The position numbers were made by a program, and so were the translations under genes. A stretch of DNA of 64,000 nucleotides from Mermis nigrescens (Eukaryota > Nematoda > Enoplea > Mermithida > Mermithidae), in contig JAVLUZ010000142.1 of NCBI GenBank assembly GCA_036768485.1, positions 20,010,764-20,074,763 of the forward strand, given 5' to 3'. The notes beneath the pieces were generated by a model, which did no database searches, was not told where the DNA came from, and saw only the letters and a list, made by a program, of their open reading frames with translations. Positions 23,401-38,400 of the stretch are shown piece by piece (positions within the stretch are counted from its first letter, which is position 1; each line of letters starts with the position of its first letter).

Positions 23401-26400
23401 TAGTTCGTGCGAAAATCGGGTCCATACCTTGGATGGGCGGCAGCCAAATTCTGGAGAAGTCCGATGGGGCAAAATCGTAAAAAATTGCATAACAAATTTG
23501 ATTCCGAAGGTTTGATTAGATTTGGGTAGGGGTCCGTCACTTTCTCAGAAGGTCCAGCCAGACCCTAGATCCTCCACGCCCGTTTGTGGTCCCTAATTCT
23601 GGGGGAGGGGCAGTGGCGGATTCGAGGGGGCGAAGGGCGGCCGCTCCCCATCGGCCAAAAGTATTTGGCCAGGTAAGGAATAGTTATGCAATTTTCGACG
23701 ATGTTTGGCCGTCGGTGACCATAATTCCTCGAATTTTTCCGGCGCTTCGCGACGGATGATTCTTTTTAATGTCATTTATTTGCTTTCCTGGCGACCTGAG
23801 AGTCATATTTTGGCGCCAGCAACAGGTTTTTGTAGCAATAAAGATTTTCATGATTCCTAAACGATTTCTGGAACAGAAACGGCTATTTCAAACGATTCGC
23901 ATTAAATGCTACAAAGGCAGGATATACAGTTGCATTTCAACGTAATTTTTCGCATAACATTGATTTTATTAGATTCACTGACTAAAAATTAATAACTGTC
24001 AATTAAATAATTCTACATCTGAATTTGTTTGATAAAATGCCTGACGAATCGTTCCCGGATCCGGATCCGGCCAGCGAAAATTCAAAGCTCCGGATCCGGA
24101 TCGGGTAGTAAAACTTCAAAGTTGCATATCCGGATCCGGGTACCCGTTTCATCACTATTAGTTATGGTCCAACTTGCACAGCATGGGAATTTTGGTGTGA
24201 AGCAAAAATTTTTTCCGAAATTGCCTTTTATGTACTCGAAAGCGATGTGTATGCGTGAAAATCGCAATCATTTGCTACAAATCCGACGTTCGTGTAGGCA
24301 TACATGTAAGGGCTCGAAATTTTGGAGGGCAGTCCGGGCCACTGTTAGAAGGGAAGGGGGTAAATGACTTCCAATTTTCGACCAAAAACGGCCTAAAAAC
24401 GCCTAAAAAGGGCCAAAAAATTCGATTTTCCCAAAAAGTCGGGGGTCCTAAATTTTCTGGCGTTGGGGGGATGGAGGGGACGTCCTACTCTGGGTGGGGG
24501 ATCTCCTATTTCTTCCCTGTTACATGTGTGCGTGCAGATGAGAACCTGTTGGTGCTAACATACGCGGCATTTTCATTATTTGCTAAAACTTGCGGGGTTG
24601 GTCTGTTTTTCCTTGCGAGCATATATGTAAGAGGGGGATGGAAGGATCCCCTACCCAAAGTCGGACGTCCCCCCATCCCCAAAAGCTAGAAAATTTTTGA
24701 ACCTCCATTTAAAAAAAAATTTTTCTTGGCCATTTGTAGGCGTTTTTCGACCATTTAAGGCCACAAACTGGTGGTCACTTACCCCTCCCCTAATTTCGAG
24801 CCGTTACGTGTATGCTTGTGAGGTTGCACACATACATGTAACGGCTTGAAATTTCCGTGGGGTCCCCGACCATTTTTACGGAGGGAAGGGGGGGGGTAAA
24901 TGACCTCTAATGTTCGGACAAAAACGTACAAAAATCACCCAAAACAACTAAAAAAATTCATTTTTTTCGAAAATTGGAGGGAGGGGTATTACAAATTTCC
25001 TGGCTTAGGGCCATAGGTGCACTATCCAAACTTTCAAACTTTCAGGGGTGAAAACCAAAAAATTGGTAGATAGCTAAGTGCTCCGTAAAAACAGTTCTAT
25101 AGCCTTTTTGGCCTCAAAAAATTAGCTATATAGCCGTTTGTACTTAAAAACATATACGTATAGCATTTTTGGACTAAAAATAGCTATTTAGATTTTTTGA
25201 GTCAAGAAAATAGCTAAATATCCTGTTAAAACTCAAAAAAGACAACTATATAGGACTTCTGAGCTCAAGAAAGACTATTTAGATAATTTTCTGACCCCAA
25301 AAACGATGTATAGCTAATTTTTGGCTTAAAAAGGCATGTATATAGTAATGTTTCTTTCGGCTAAAATGGCTATATAGCTATCAGTTTTTCAACGCTCAGG
25401 GGAGGTTCGACCAATTTTGGGTGCAGGGATCCCCCATCACACTCTGTTACACGTATGGTTGCTTCGCTCGGTTGCTCAGCCGCCATGGTCAAGTGACTTG
25501 ACTGTCAATTGACCCTGTACCCATGTATGAAGTTGTCAGTCATCTTGTGCGCAGGAGCGGGGTGGTGTCCCGCTTCGTTTAATCAGTCACAACCAGAGCA
25601 TTATGTGTATCAAATTGAAGAACCTGAATAAAAAGATGATATAGTATTTTTGAGCGGAGCTTCGCTTTGCTTATGCAGTCTTGGACCGCATTTGGTATCG
25701 CTACGTTACGTGATCTTCCTGGAAATTCCTCCGCCTAAGCGAGCGGCTCCTTCCTTTTCATGCTCAATTAGATTGTACTCGAATTCGTCTAATTGTATAT
25801 AAATGTGCAATTCTATGATCGTTTGCGTAAACGCGCAGTATTTGCATCTAAGCGAGCGAAAAAATTATTCACTGCACTTGTTTACACTATTTCAAACCGT
25901 TGCTGCTCGCTCCTTAAAACTCCCATATTTATAGCCGATAAAATCATCCGACTTTACGAGAAAGCGCTGAAAAAACAGCCTCAAAATGAAGAATTTATGT
26001 CGCACGTGATAATGGCGTACGTGAGAACCGGTCAATATAAACAACAGAATCAAATGGCGATGCAGTTGTATAAATTAAAGCCGCGAAGTCATTTGTATTA
26101 TTTGTGGAGCGTTGCGGGCACATTGTTGCAAGTGATGCATTTAATTTGACTTTATAATTTTTTCAACTGGTAATTTGAGTTATTTATTATAATACGCGTT
26201 GGTTAGGTAAATAAGATTATGCTACAACGTAAGTCCTGGGACAGCTTATAATCGGGACTTAAGCCGCGCTCGGCACCGGACAAGATATATTATACGCTAA
26301 CTTTTGTCCACCGAGGATCAATATTAGTGATACTTTGTAAAGTAGCGCTAGCGGTCGGACATCATACGTGCGCGTAGGAAGGGCGATAGGGGTGTTACTT

Positions 26401-29400
26401 TGGGCTGAAGGACCCGAAATCGGGTACTGTCGAGCATTTTCAAATATGTATACTTCCAAGCAATTTTGACATAATAATCGAAAACTATTAAAAATCTCTT
26501 ATTTCAATTCTCCCCGAACCTAAATTCTCATTTTGCCCATCCCTGGCAACGCGACTTTGTTCATCTACACGCGAGACACGCATTTTCGATTCGGATGTGT
26601 TGATCCAGAAGAGCAAAAGGGTGGAACATTGAGTAAGACGGAATAAGATCAAAAATTGGCAAAATTCTTGCAAAACTACTCGAAATCGATCAGCGAATGC
26701 CAATTAAAGTAGTTTTTGTGATATTCAAACATTTCTAGTACTTTTAAAAATCATTTTATGTAGGGGCGACTTCCGGGTGACCTCCGCAGACTGAATTGAC
26801 GTTTCGGTATACCGGCCGTAAAAGAGTTCCTAATTCAGAGCTTTGCCCTCGTATACTCGTGTTAAATAACGAATAATTGAAAATACGGTGAAATTCTGTA
26901 TATTAAAAAAATAAAAAATAAAAAACAACTAGTATATACCATTTAACTTGTTATTTCTCGATGCATTATTTGCTTTAGGTTTAATCCAAATTTTTTAGAA
27001 TTTCAAACGATTTTTTGAGATAACCGTAATCAAATCAGTTGTACTGCAGTCATCGGTCATAGTCAACCAGCCGGAGGGCGGTAGCCCGCCTTCCCCCAGA
27101 AAATGGAAGAAATTGTTTTATTTCGTTTACAAGAGTCTTCTAAAAAGGTAGCAAAGACAGCTTTTTAGCACATTTTTGATCTAGAAGGTCAAAATTTTTT
27201 GTTTTTATTCCGAAGGTCCCAAAATTGAACGCAAATACAAAGATTTTGCAATGTTTTGGAGTCGATTTTGGATCGGATATTGAAAAATTACTCATCGTAT
27301 AATGTTAAACTGTTCATTGTTTATAGTCAAGTACGAAATCGAACGAAATTTTTTTGTTTTTTCTTTAAATTTTTCCCTCAACCGCGGTATTGATCTCGCC
27401 GAGAAAAGGTAAAAATGGCAAATACCATCATTTCCGCATATCTCGTAACGGTTCTCGGGGTAAAGGACTTCGAAAATTTTGGTCCCCCCGGGAATAAAAT
27501 GCTGATTAAGTACACTAAATTTTTTCTATACGCTATATTCCTTAACGGGTGATACGGTTATTTTCTAGACTTATCCGATTTTACGGAAATGCGTATCGCG
27601 ACGTTCAACACGGCCTTCCGATTATAGCTCAATAGTTTTGCGCTTTTTCAGGCGCAAGAAAACTTGTCCAGCGGGCCAACGCTGTTAGCGCTCGCTGAGA
27701 AAATGATCCAGAAATACGTCGACGATAATAAACTCACCACCGGATCCGGTACGTCCTATTCAATCTTATCCGTATTCAAGAGATTAGGTCGGATAAATAG
27801 AGTCAGCCAGTGGCGCATCCGGGACTTTCTTAAGGGGGGCGTTACTCCGAAGGGGGCGGAACCCTGACTTGGGTGGAAAAATTAGCCGTTTTAACCCGAA
27901 AATCGCTAGGAATCGCTCAAAAATCCTTAATTTTGCGCACTATTTTGGGCCAATGGGGGGGGGGGCGTTCGCCCTCCCCGCCGCCCTCCTAAAGCCGCCC
28001 CTGGAGTCAGCCGATCAACAGTTCTTAAAGTCGTAAAGTCACCTTTGTTTTCAGAACTTAAATTCTATTGCGTTATCATGGAATTGTCGGGCAAATTAGA
28101 CAAAGCGGTGCAAATACTAACGTCCGAATTGGCCAAAAGTTGCTCATTAGACGAGTCGGAAAGGAAACAACGGTTGGTCGAACTTTACTTTAAACTCGAT
28201 CGATTCGAAGAAGTATTTCGCCTAACCGAATCGATTTTACGCGAAAGGTAGACGCGCGCGCTTATTTGACGCTATTCCCTTTTTCGCCTACCGTCTCGAT
28301 TTTATTATACGTTCTTTAGCCCCGACGATTGGTTCGCGTGGATAAATTTTATTAAATCGGGCGTAAAGTGCGCAAAACTGAACGAGGCCTACAAGGACAG
28401 GTAAATTAAAGCGTAAACATTAATTCGGTTAATTTGTTAGCGAAAAGCTTCGTTAAAAATGAACGATTTCATAGACATTTTGTCAAAATTATGAACGAAT
28501 GTAGCTTAATCGTAGCGTCGCGTTATCAGAATTTTAATTTTAATGCGCGGCTTGAAATATTTTTGAAAGTCTTAACGCGGCTGCATATTTTTTGCCTAAA
28601 TACCCTATTCCGGAACTCGCGAAACATTGTCGGGGTGACTGGCGAGTGAAAGTAAATATATTTCGGGCGAAAGCCTTAAATCGCTTTGCGTACTCTTCGA
28701 AAGACGGTCGGTCTCAAAAAGTGTTTGTACGTCTATAAAAATCTTTAACAAATACAAAAAAGCGTACTCGGCGTTAGTCAACCGGCGTTGTCGTAAGTAC
28801 GCGATTCCCGACTCCTACTTACGTATTCGTAATGGCTAAACGCGTAATTTATTTTGCAAAATATGCGTTTTTGTGGTAAAAGTCGCGAGGGATGAATTTT
28901 CCAGTTTACGAGAAAGTCTTAACGATCGAGAGGTATAATTTTCTTAAGAATAGCGCAAGATTCGAATTTGATACTCCGTAAGGCTAATGCGAGTAAGCCG
29001 AGGCGTCGTTAAACCCGTCTTACTTACTTAAGCATCGTAGAAAAAATGGTGAGCGCCGTTTTGGCGCATATCGCTTCGAGCGGCCAGTCCCGGGCGGCCG
29101 AGTTAGCCCGGCTCGAGCTAATAGAGCGGCTGCTGGAGAACGATTTGGTCGTCAAAGCGGAGCTAGGTACGTCGAAATTAGGTATTTCTAACGGTGATAA
29201 TTTTCCGCATTTTTTGTACGCAATTGCCAAAGTTAAGTGTTAAGGCGAACCGGCGCAAGCCATTCTTCGCTGTTACCGGCTTTTTGGCGACAAACCGTCT
29301 TCGTTCTCGGACCTCGAACCATTTTTACGGCTCGTCGATCAAACCGGCGCGAATAAAGTAATATTAAACCGCCGTCCTAAACGATACGTTCGGAAAGTAA

Positions 29401-32400
29401 GCTAACGAAGCTCTTCTTATTTAAAGTTATCGAAGAGCTGCGACGGTTAAACGGCGACTTAAAATTAATAACCGCGTCGACCGAGGAGGGCGTTTTCGCC
29501 ACAGCCCCCGACGTAATCAATTCACGAATTTATATCGTTTTTTCAGAGTCACAACTTTAAAACGAAGCTTTTGAAGGGGTCGATTAATATTATATTTTTT
29601 AAGCGAAAATCCCGAAATTCCTTACGTATTCGGGCGAGCATGTTCGTACCTAGCCGTTTCAAACTTAGTTCATCAAAAGCTTTTTGCGTACGTCGTATTA
29701 TCCTTTCCGTTCGTCCATTCTCGATTTATATTCTGTACAGTCGGCAATTTGCCAATAGATGACGTAGCGTGGATTGAAAATATTTAAAATAAAATATCCA
29801 AAGGAAGTAAACCGCGAACTTTAGAATGGAAACGGAAAAAATTGTTTCCTGCTAAAAAGTAGAAATTATTCCTTTTTGACTTTCGATCAAACTTAATAAG
29901 ACGAAGGATGGAAATTCCCTTTCCTCATCCTTATTGCGCGGTCTGCGCCTTCGGATCGTCTACTTGCGCTAAGGCTAACTCGATTCACTCCCAACAATCT
30001 TCTACGGGAAGAAAATTACTTCTTCAAAAATTTACTTAATACGTAGCTCGATTGTTTATTTCGATTCCTTATTTTAGATATCGCGAATACGTAGCCACGT
30101 TTGCGCTATCCAATTATCCGCGAAGTTGGGAGTACTCGAAGGGCTCGATTTCGACCGCATTATCGTCTTTGTTAAATTTCTTATACATAATTATTTAGAG
30201 GGCCTCAAATTCGGTAATTTACTTATTTGTTTTGAATTCTATGCAGCCGACGCGCTAATAGAAAGATGCCTTATGGCCTTAAAATACGGTCGAACTCGGA
30301 TAATGCTCGATGTTATTATCCTTTTAAGCTCAGTTTTGCAACTTTCTGAACATATGCAATAGAAATTATATCTGCCGCGAAGCGCCGGAATTTTTTGATA
30401 TGTTGATGCTTTTATTTTCACTTCTGCGGGTTTTCAAAGATAAGCAATGCAAAAATAATATCTGGCGCAAAGCGTCGGAAAATTTGAGCGTTTTTATGCT
30501 GCTAAGTTCAATTTGGCACCGTGGTAAGAAATGCAGAAAATATGTGCATTCAATGTTTGACTTCAGTCTTGAAATTAAAATTAAAATTAGCAGCGGGTCT
30601 TATTAAAAATCTAGAAAATTCAATGAAAAATTTAAATATTTTCACCATTTGCAAGTAGATTTTGCGGCCTTATCATTTAGAAAATTCAAAAAATTTTAGT
30701 TATTTTTATCGTTCTAAACACAATTTTGAAGTTTTGTAAACTAGTAAAACAAAAAATTGTCAAAGTTGTACAGATCAATTTCGACAAATTTATCATAATT
30801 TTATGTCAAGTTTAGTCTTTTGATAAATAAACACTTCAATTAAGTAACAAAAAAGTACTAGAATATTTCGGCTGATCCAAACTTAATCTCAATGCTGGAG
30901 GTTTGTAAAGAGAAAGAATACAGTAATCGAAGCGAGGTGACGGAAAATGTTGACGTTTTTGTATTTTCTCAACCAAGTTTCACTGCTACAAATAAATGCA
31001 TACCGAAGAGACAAAATTCCGGCAATTTTTAGAAATTTTGACACTTCTACTGATTTTGTCCTCCTTAGAATTCTTTGTCTTTTACAAAGACAATCCTAAA
31101 AAGTCATTATACATCTGAAAAAATTTTTAGCGGAATACAAAAGCTATGCCGTTTGCCCCGAAATGTCTTTGCAAACAGGCACGTGGCTGGCCGTCCTATT
31201 TTGGGGGACCAACACAAATTTTGGGGGGTCCGGGGTCCAAAAAGGCCAAAAATAGCACAACATAACGTGTAAAAAGTCCGATTTTTCTGAATTTTGTAGG
31301 GGTTGTCCATTGCTCAAACATTGCTCCAATATTTTTGTTGAAGCCTCAATTTGTCATATACTCGTATGTAGGTGCATGCAAGAAAACCGTGTTGTCTGGT
31401 ACATAACCAAGCACTTATCCGGGGTTTTATTACAGAAAGGGTCTCCAAAATTTAAAAATGTACGTATATATCGCGCTGAGAGGCTATTTTACTTGATAAT
31501 ATGGTATTTTCAAAGTGTTTTGCGTTTGTGGTTCAGTTTTGCAGCTTGAAATAATAAAAAATATAACAGATATGTGACTTGCAAAGAATAATGGTGCTTT
31601 CACTCTTTCAAAATAAATTTTGTAGCCTTACACTAATTCTGCAATCAGTGGCGGATCTCGGATTTCAGTGAGGGTCGATTCCGTATTGCAACTTTCTCAA
31701 AGACAGTCGAAAATAGGTCCGAATATATGCCCTAGTTCATGTGCGGAATGGCGTTTTATTCGGCATTTTACATCGTCAACTTTCGTTTGAAAACGCTTTT
31801 GGCGTAACATTTCTTCGGAAATTTTTAATTTTTTGACAATTTTGTGCTAAAAAAAGTAAGTAATCTTCATTGATTTCTGTGTGAAAATCCAGGGAGAAGT
31901 GTCGGGAAATTAGTGAATTTTAGGCGGAAGGACGTTTAGAAGCTTCAATTACTGCTTGATTTCCTGCATTTGTTGCGTTTGATTCGATGTCTCAAAAATT
32001 TTTAAAAATTATACATGAAATGAAAAAAGAATAAAATTATGCTGCAATAATTGTTTCTGCTCTCGAAATCGTTTCAACTCATTTCTTGAGCAAAAAATAT
32101 GGCTTCCAGGCCGCTACGAAAGTAAATAAATGTCATTAATAGTTATTATCCGGCGCGAAGCGCTGGAAAAATTCGATAAATTAGGTTAATTTACGATCAA
32201 AAATCAAAGCAACTTAATTAAATATCCATTCCTTATCTCCTCAAGTTTAATGGGCCAATAAAGGCGGGGGCGGCCGCCCCGTGCCCCTCGAATCCTTCAC
32301 TGTCTGCAATAATCTGAAGAGAAGCAATGCAAGAAAGTAAAAAAAATTTCGACATTTCTATTCTTTTGCGCTCGATTTTGCAACTTATGATATGATAAAG

Positions 32401-35400
32401 AGATGCAGAATATTTTAATTGCCGAAAAATTTTATCTGTCGAAAATTTAAATAGGCAAAAAAGTGAATTTTGTTAAATTTATGGCACCAGGCGTCGAAAA
32501 TATAATTATTTTTATGCTGTGAAACGTCAAAAACGTCTGTAGTTTTTTAGCTGAAAAGTTTGTGAAAAATTTTAGGATGAATGGTTGATTGGTTGGTTCG
32601 TCAGTTGGCTGGTTGGTTGATTGAGTGATTGATCGGTTGGTTGCTTGATTGATTGATTGCTTGGATGGTTGACTGACTGATTGATTGATTGACTGGTTGG
32701 TTTTGGCTGGATTGTTACTTGGTTGGCTGGCTGATTGGTAGGCTGGTCAGATGGTTGGTTGGGTTGGGCGGTTAGTTGGTTGGCTTTTGTTGGTTGGCCG
32801 GTTGATTGGTTGGTTGGTTGATTGGTTGGTTGGCTAGTTGTTCGGTTGGCCGGTTGGTTGGCTAATTAATTTGTTGGTTGGTCGGTTGGCTAGTTGGGTG
32901 GTTGGCCGGTTTGTTGGTATGGCCGTTTGGTTGGTTGGTTGTACTGTTACTTGGTTGGTTGGTTGACTTGTTGGATAAAATTGTTTTTTGCTGAGTCTAG
33001 CTTTGTTTTTCAACAAAAAAGTCAGGTGATACTCGCTATCTTCCCAGGTGATACCGAGCGGCACGTAGCTCTGAGGAGGAATGGGGGGTCAAATTCAGAA
33101 AAAAACCGGAAAAATAGGACTTTTTAAACGTTATTTTGTGCTATTTTTTGGCGTTTTTGGACCCCGGACCCCCAAAATTGGTGTTGGTCCCACCAAAATA
33201 GGACGGCCAGCTACGTGCTTGATACCGAGTGGCCTTCAGGTTATACCGGGTTGAACCCATTGTCCAGGTGTGGCTGTCGAATAAATAGTGTAATAGTGTT
33301 TTTTTTGTACAAGGTCCGTTTGTACAAATACAAAGATGGTCCCTAAAAGTCTTTGAACATTTTGTACACACAGTTTTTGGGTACTATAATATGGTACAGT
33401 AGCAATTTTAGTGTGGAAAAAACAGAGTTTTTCGACCTTTGGTAGTGGATTATAGATAATTTCTGGGTTTCTGAGGGCACAAATCACTAATAATCGTCTC
33501 GAAACGGCGCGAAGCGCTGAAAACTTTGACATTTTTGCTTTCAAAATGCAATTTCTGCCATTATAAAGATATATAGAACACACAATTAAGCGCCGAAAAT
33601 TTTTTTGTAATTTCAATCCCTTTTTACAGTCATCGTCTTCCCAAAAATCTTTGTACATGTACAATGACGGTTCCTAAAAGTCTTTGTACATCGGGAAAAA
33701 TCTTTGCTGAATACAGAAAAACCGTGTAGTGTAATCGTAACAAATCAAGTTTTTCTGCATAAGAGAACATAATGTGCAATAAATATCATTAATTCACGTG
33801 TGCTTTATCCGAGGTCCGCGTGCTCAGCTATGTGCATTACACATCATCCGAGTTTGCATTAATCGAAGTGTTTTACTATGTTATACACTGTTTCTTGCTG
33901 GGACCGTGTGTGCTGGTGTGCATTAACCGGGTAAGAGCTTTATCCAAGTTCGACCGTATACGTGCGCTTACGTTATCTTATTTTGAGTAAAAATTTTTAA
34001 TTTGCTAAGAAATTTCCAGAATTTTTAGAAGTGAGCTTCGAAAATCTCATGGCATTTTATTCTATTCTCGCGTGAAATGCTGAAATTAATCAAAATGATT
34101 TTAGTTTTTATGCCTCTCACGTTACACAGCTGAATGTACAGGGCGTTTCAAAATGATCCACTCCCTTGGAAAACATAAATCTGCATTAGGTACAAAAAAT
34201 TAAATATACCATCTTGCAGAGAATTTAATTCCATGTTTAATTGTGTAAGTTTCATTAAAAAAGATCCAGCACTTATTTATTCATTGCATTAAAACGAAAT
34301 CAATTTAAAAATTCAATAATGTATTGTCCTTGACCGCCTTCCTTGTGCATGAGTGTCTCGCTCGAATCCGTCCTTAAGAATTTGACCCAGAATCCCTGTC
34401 CGCTTCAAGTCAGGACTGTTACAATGCCACAATTGTTGTCCTGATTCGAATAATCTCAGTTTAAAGAAATTTTTAGTTTTTTCACTGAAAAATAATTTCG
34501 GCAGGTAGGTATCGGAAATACGCAAATTCAAATTCTGAATTTATTTTGAAAATGACATTCTTCTTTATAAATACGTCTAAAACAACACAAATTTCAATGG
34601 GAACAAGTTATAAGCTAAATATTGATTTTTTGGAGCTCACTGAATGTCAAACGATTAAATTTGTCCAAGTCAAAGCCGTACTTTGTTGCTTCAGGTGCAG
34701 ACCTCCTTCCGACCGATTTGCAGTACTGTGACGACTATTTACTAATTGCAGTCGTATGCGCTTTATTTTATTGTCAGTCGACTACGGCTGAAGCTCCTCT
34801 CCAAGGTTTTTACTTTTTACGTAATTATTTTTCCTGATCGCACAAATTTCGACTTTATTTTTGCAAAGAAGTAGTGATTTTGTTGCGTGCTGTTTACGTT
34901 TACTTCATTCTTAATTCTTGCAATTTATTTTCATTTTGTACTTTTATTCAGTATTTATTTCGACAATTTGTCAAATACGTATTATGCAGTGTGCTTATTT
35001 TATGTGCCTACTTTATTTCAATTGTTATCATTTTATTTTATTACCTTGGGTTTATTACGAATTCTTACAACCCATGTTAATCGCAATGTTACGAGCGAAG
35101 TCAGCTTTTCGGGGTTTTCGCTTGTTCTGATTCATACATGGGGAGAGGGGGTATTACCATTAAATAGGGCTTTTGAAAAATCAGGTAATGTCAGGCAATT
35201 TTGAGAAGACGAAAGGTGTTGCGAGGCATTTTTTGAGATTATTGCAGCGAAAAACAGTAAATTATACCTGGGAACGGTAGAAATACCGAAATTTTTCGCG
35301 GTATTGATAAATTCTAGCATTTTTCATCGCTAGAAACCCATAAATTGGCTAAACTATATTAATAAGGGTCAAGAAACCCAGTTTACCGTACAAACGTTCT

Positions 35401-38400
35401 ATTGCACCATATTATAATTGCCTAAAAATGTGTGAGTACAGAATGTAAATTGACCTTTGGAGACGGTTTTCGTGCATGTACAAAGAGACCTTGTATAAAA
35501 AACAATGACCGCAATTTATCACGTGACCATTTCAGCATTTCAATGCTGTCTAACCGCCTCTACCTTGCCCGTGTATGTTCTGATTTACGAGTTAGAAATC
35601 AAAGAGTTTAAAAGTAAATATTTTTAAAAATAAAAATCAGGTCCCACGGAGATTCGAACTCCGGTTGTTGGATTCAAAGTCCAAAGTGCTGCCACTACAC
35701 CATGGAACCGTCCCCGATGTTTTCCTTGCAATGACTGATTAAGTCATATGCACGTCAAAATATGGATTCAACTTGGTGTTCGCTAATCTGCTTTTGTAAA
35801 TTTCTATATTAGAAGGTGAAACAACAGAGTTCGGAGACTAAGTTGTATCTATGCTAACAATTACTTTCTGTAGCAAATTTGAGCGGGCAGTTGGTAGACA
35901 TTGGTGTAGTTGGTTCACATACGTTATTACTACGTATAAAGCAAGTAGTATTCGGTGAAAGCTGCCACTTAACTGGTTCGAAGCAGTGGCGGATCTAGGA
36001 TTTTCCTAAGGGGGGGGCGGTATTCCAACTTTTCCAAAAACAGGTCCGAGAATTTGCCCTTAACGCGCGAAATAGCGTGTTTCCGGTGTTTTACATTGTA
36101 TGCTTTTACATAAAATCACTTTTGACGCAACATTTTTTTCATGAAAAAAATCATTAAATTTCTTTGACTTTTACAAAAATCTAGCGCGTAGCGCCGGAAA
36201 ATTTGTGAAATTAAGGTGGATAGACGTCTAGAAGCATGATTTACTGCTTGATTTCCTGTTTTTATACATACGTGGGCAGCAAGAAAATTCTGGAGGGGTG
36301 TGCAAGATTTTTTGAAGGTCAAAAAAACTTGCGCCCCCCAGAATTTTCTTGGCTGCCGCCCATCTAAGGTATGGACCCGATTTTCGCACGAACTATAGTG
36401 ATGAACATTCGCAAAGCAAAGTTTGATACTTTAACGAATCAATCACTGACTACACGAAATCCATGTCCAAACCTGCATGAAATAAATTATTTTTGCCTCT
36501 TAGTCATTAAAATTGCATTTTGAAGAAACCTAGAAATGTGTCACTTTCTTAAAAAATGAAAAAAATAAGTTTTGAGCTTACTTAATTGTTTACATTCGAA
36601 AAACCAGACAACGCAGAATGCAAAACTGCATTAGAAAAGTCGTGTGACCGACCAAAAGTTTAAAAAGGTATATGTTATAACGTTAGAGTAAAACTTTACA
36701 CGCTATTTACACACTGAGTAATAATTTTTAAAAAACAAAAAACATCAGCGAATTTCTTTATTATCCTTCTTTTAAGAAAAACGGCACAATACAGAAGTGT
36801 CCCAGCGTTGCTGTCGGGGGTGCTCGGCATAGGTGGGCGGCACTTAAGTTCTGGGGGGTGCAAGATTTTTTCAAAGGTCAAAAAAATTTCAAACATTGAA
36901 ATCTGGGGGGTATTTTGATTTCTGGGAGGTATTTTGGTTTCTCGGGGTGCATACCTCCAAACCCCTTCGTCCAGGTAATGGTGCTCAGGTGTTAGGGGTA
37001 CCCAAGTATATTATAGGTACCTAACGCGCTACCTTTGATCTTCTAAATATGTACATACTCTGGCTGATAGCCATTTCGGAAGGGGCAATGAATGATTGTG
37101 AAATTCTGCGAGGTGAAATGGCTTCCTAAACCATTAATTTTTCTTCGAATTTTTTCGAAACTTTGAACTTAACACTCGGAATCGATTCAATTATAAAATG
37201 TTTGGCAATAAAAGATTTGTTGTTGTCTCGATGTGCGGAAAACAGAATTTATGAATTTATACACGCGCTTCAATAAGGCTAATTTTGTCATACATTAACG
37301 GATCTAGGTAAAATATTCAGGGGGGTCCGAAAATTTGAAGTCAGATATCTCGAGAACCATCAGGAGGTAAGCGCAGATAAAGGCAGTTTTGAGCGTATTT
37401 AGGCGAGCTCTAAACAACAGTGAAGACAAATTTCAAAATGAAAATTCAAGAATTTTTCACTCTACTCAATATTGAAATGCAGAAAATTGGTCATTTAAGC
37501 TATCTGCACAACCGATTTCTCATAATTTAATTCACGAGTAATTCCTTATCTCCTGTCTTTGTATTTAATCATTGTGCCTTACAGAGAAAATTATGCAGTT
37601 AATAAATAATTCGGCGCTAAGCGCCGAAAAATTGAAATAGTCTGCAAGTCAAGCTTGATTTGTAGCGGTTTTGAGCGGGCTAGAAGACAAATGACATAGA
37701 TAACAATAAATCCGGCGTGAAGCGTCGGAGATAAATTTCATGTTCTCTATGTCAACTCAAATTTGAGCTGCTTTGAGTGAGCTAGAAGGCAAAATTAGAG
37801 CAGAAGCAAGAATCTGGCGCTTAGCGCCGGAAAAAAGGACATGCTTTCTATGTCTAACTCAGATTTGAGTGAGTTTTAGTGGTTTAGAGGACAACAATAT
37901 ACATAAAAAATGAATCCGGCTCGAATCGTTGGAAAATTTTGAGTTTAGATAGCTGAAAAACGCGCTAAAAACCTATTTTAACAGTGTTTCAGACACGCTT
38001 CGCCAATTTTCCATTTTTCCCTTTGGGAAGACTCTTGGGATAAGCAAAATTCTCTTTTCATTTCGGGGATGGGGCGGTCCCACCCAACGGGTTGGGTCAC
38101 ACACTTACATTACCCGACTATGCCTTGGACACAAAAATGCAAGAAACACCCTCGCCTTTACAGCTGAAGGATCTGGGGGACGCGCTCAAACGCCCTCAGC
38201 GGGACCCAAGGTGGAGCCCCGGAAAATTTTGTAAAATGAAATTTTGAAATGTAAAGTTAAAACTTTCACACAATCGGCAATCAGCCGAATAATGATTCTA
38301 AACTTAGCCTAAAAACAGTTAAGCAGCTCCTTCATACGTACAAACCAGCAGAAACTCTTGCTTTGTTATGCGTTTAGAAGGGAAGAACGAAATGAAACGA

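Noticed and set aside
25793..25934. In-frame codons upstream of exon 4
   Set aside because: Open but unlike NAA25; the acceptor at 25933-25934 restores a KPDKIIRLYE joint that fits the family.
32834..33064. Thr/Pro/Asn-rich frame resembling a secreted repeat protein
   Set aside because: It is the translation of the TTGG microsatellite.
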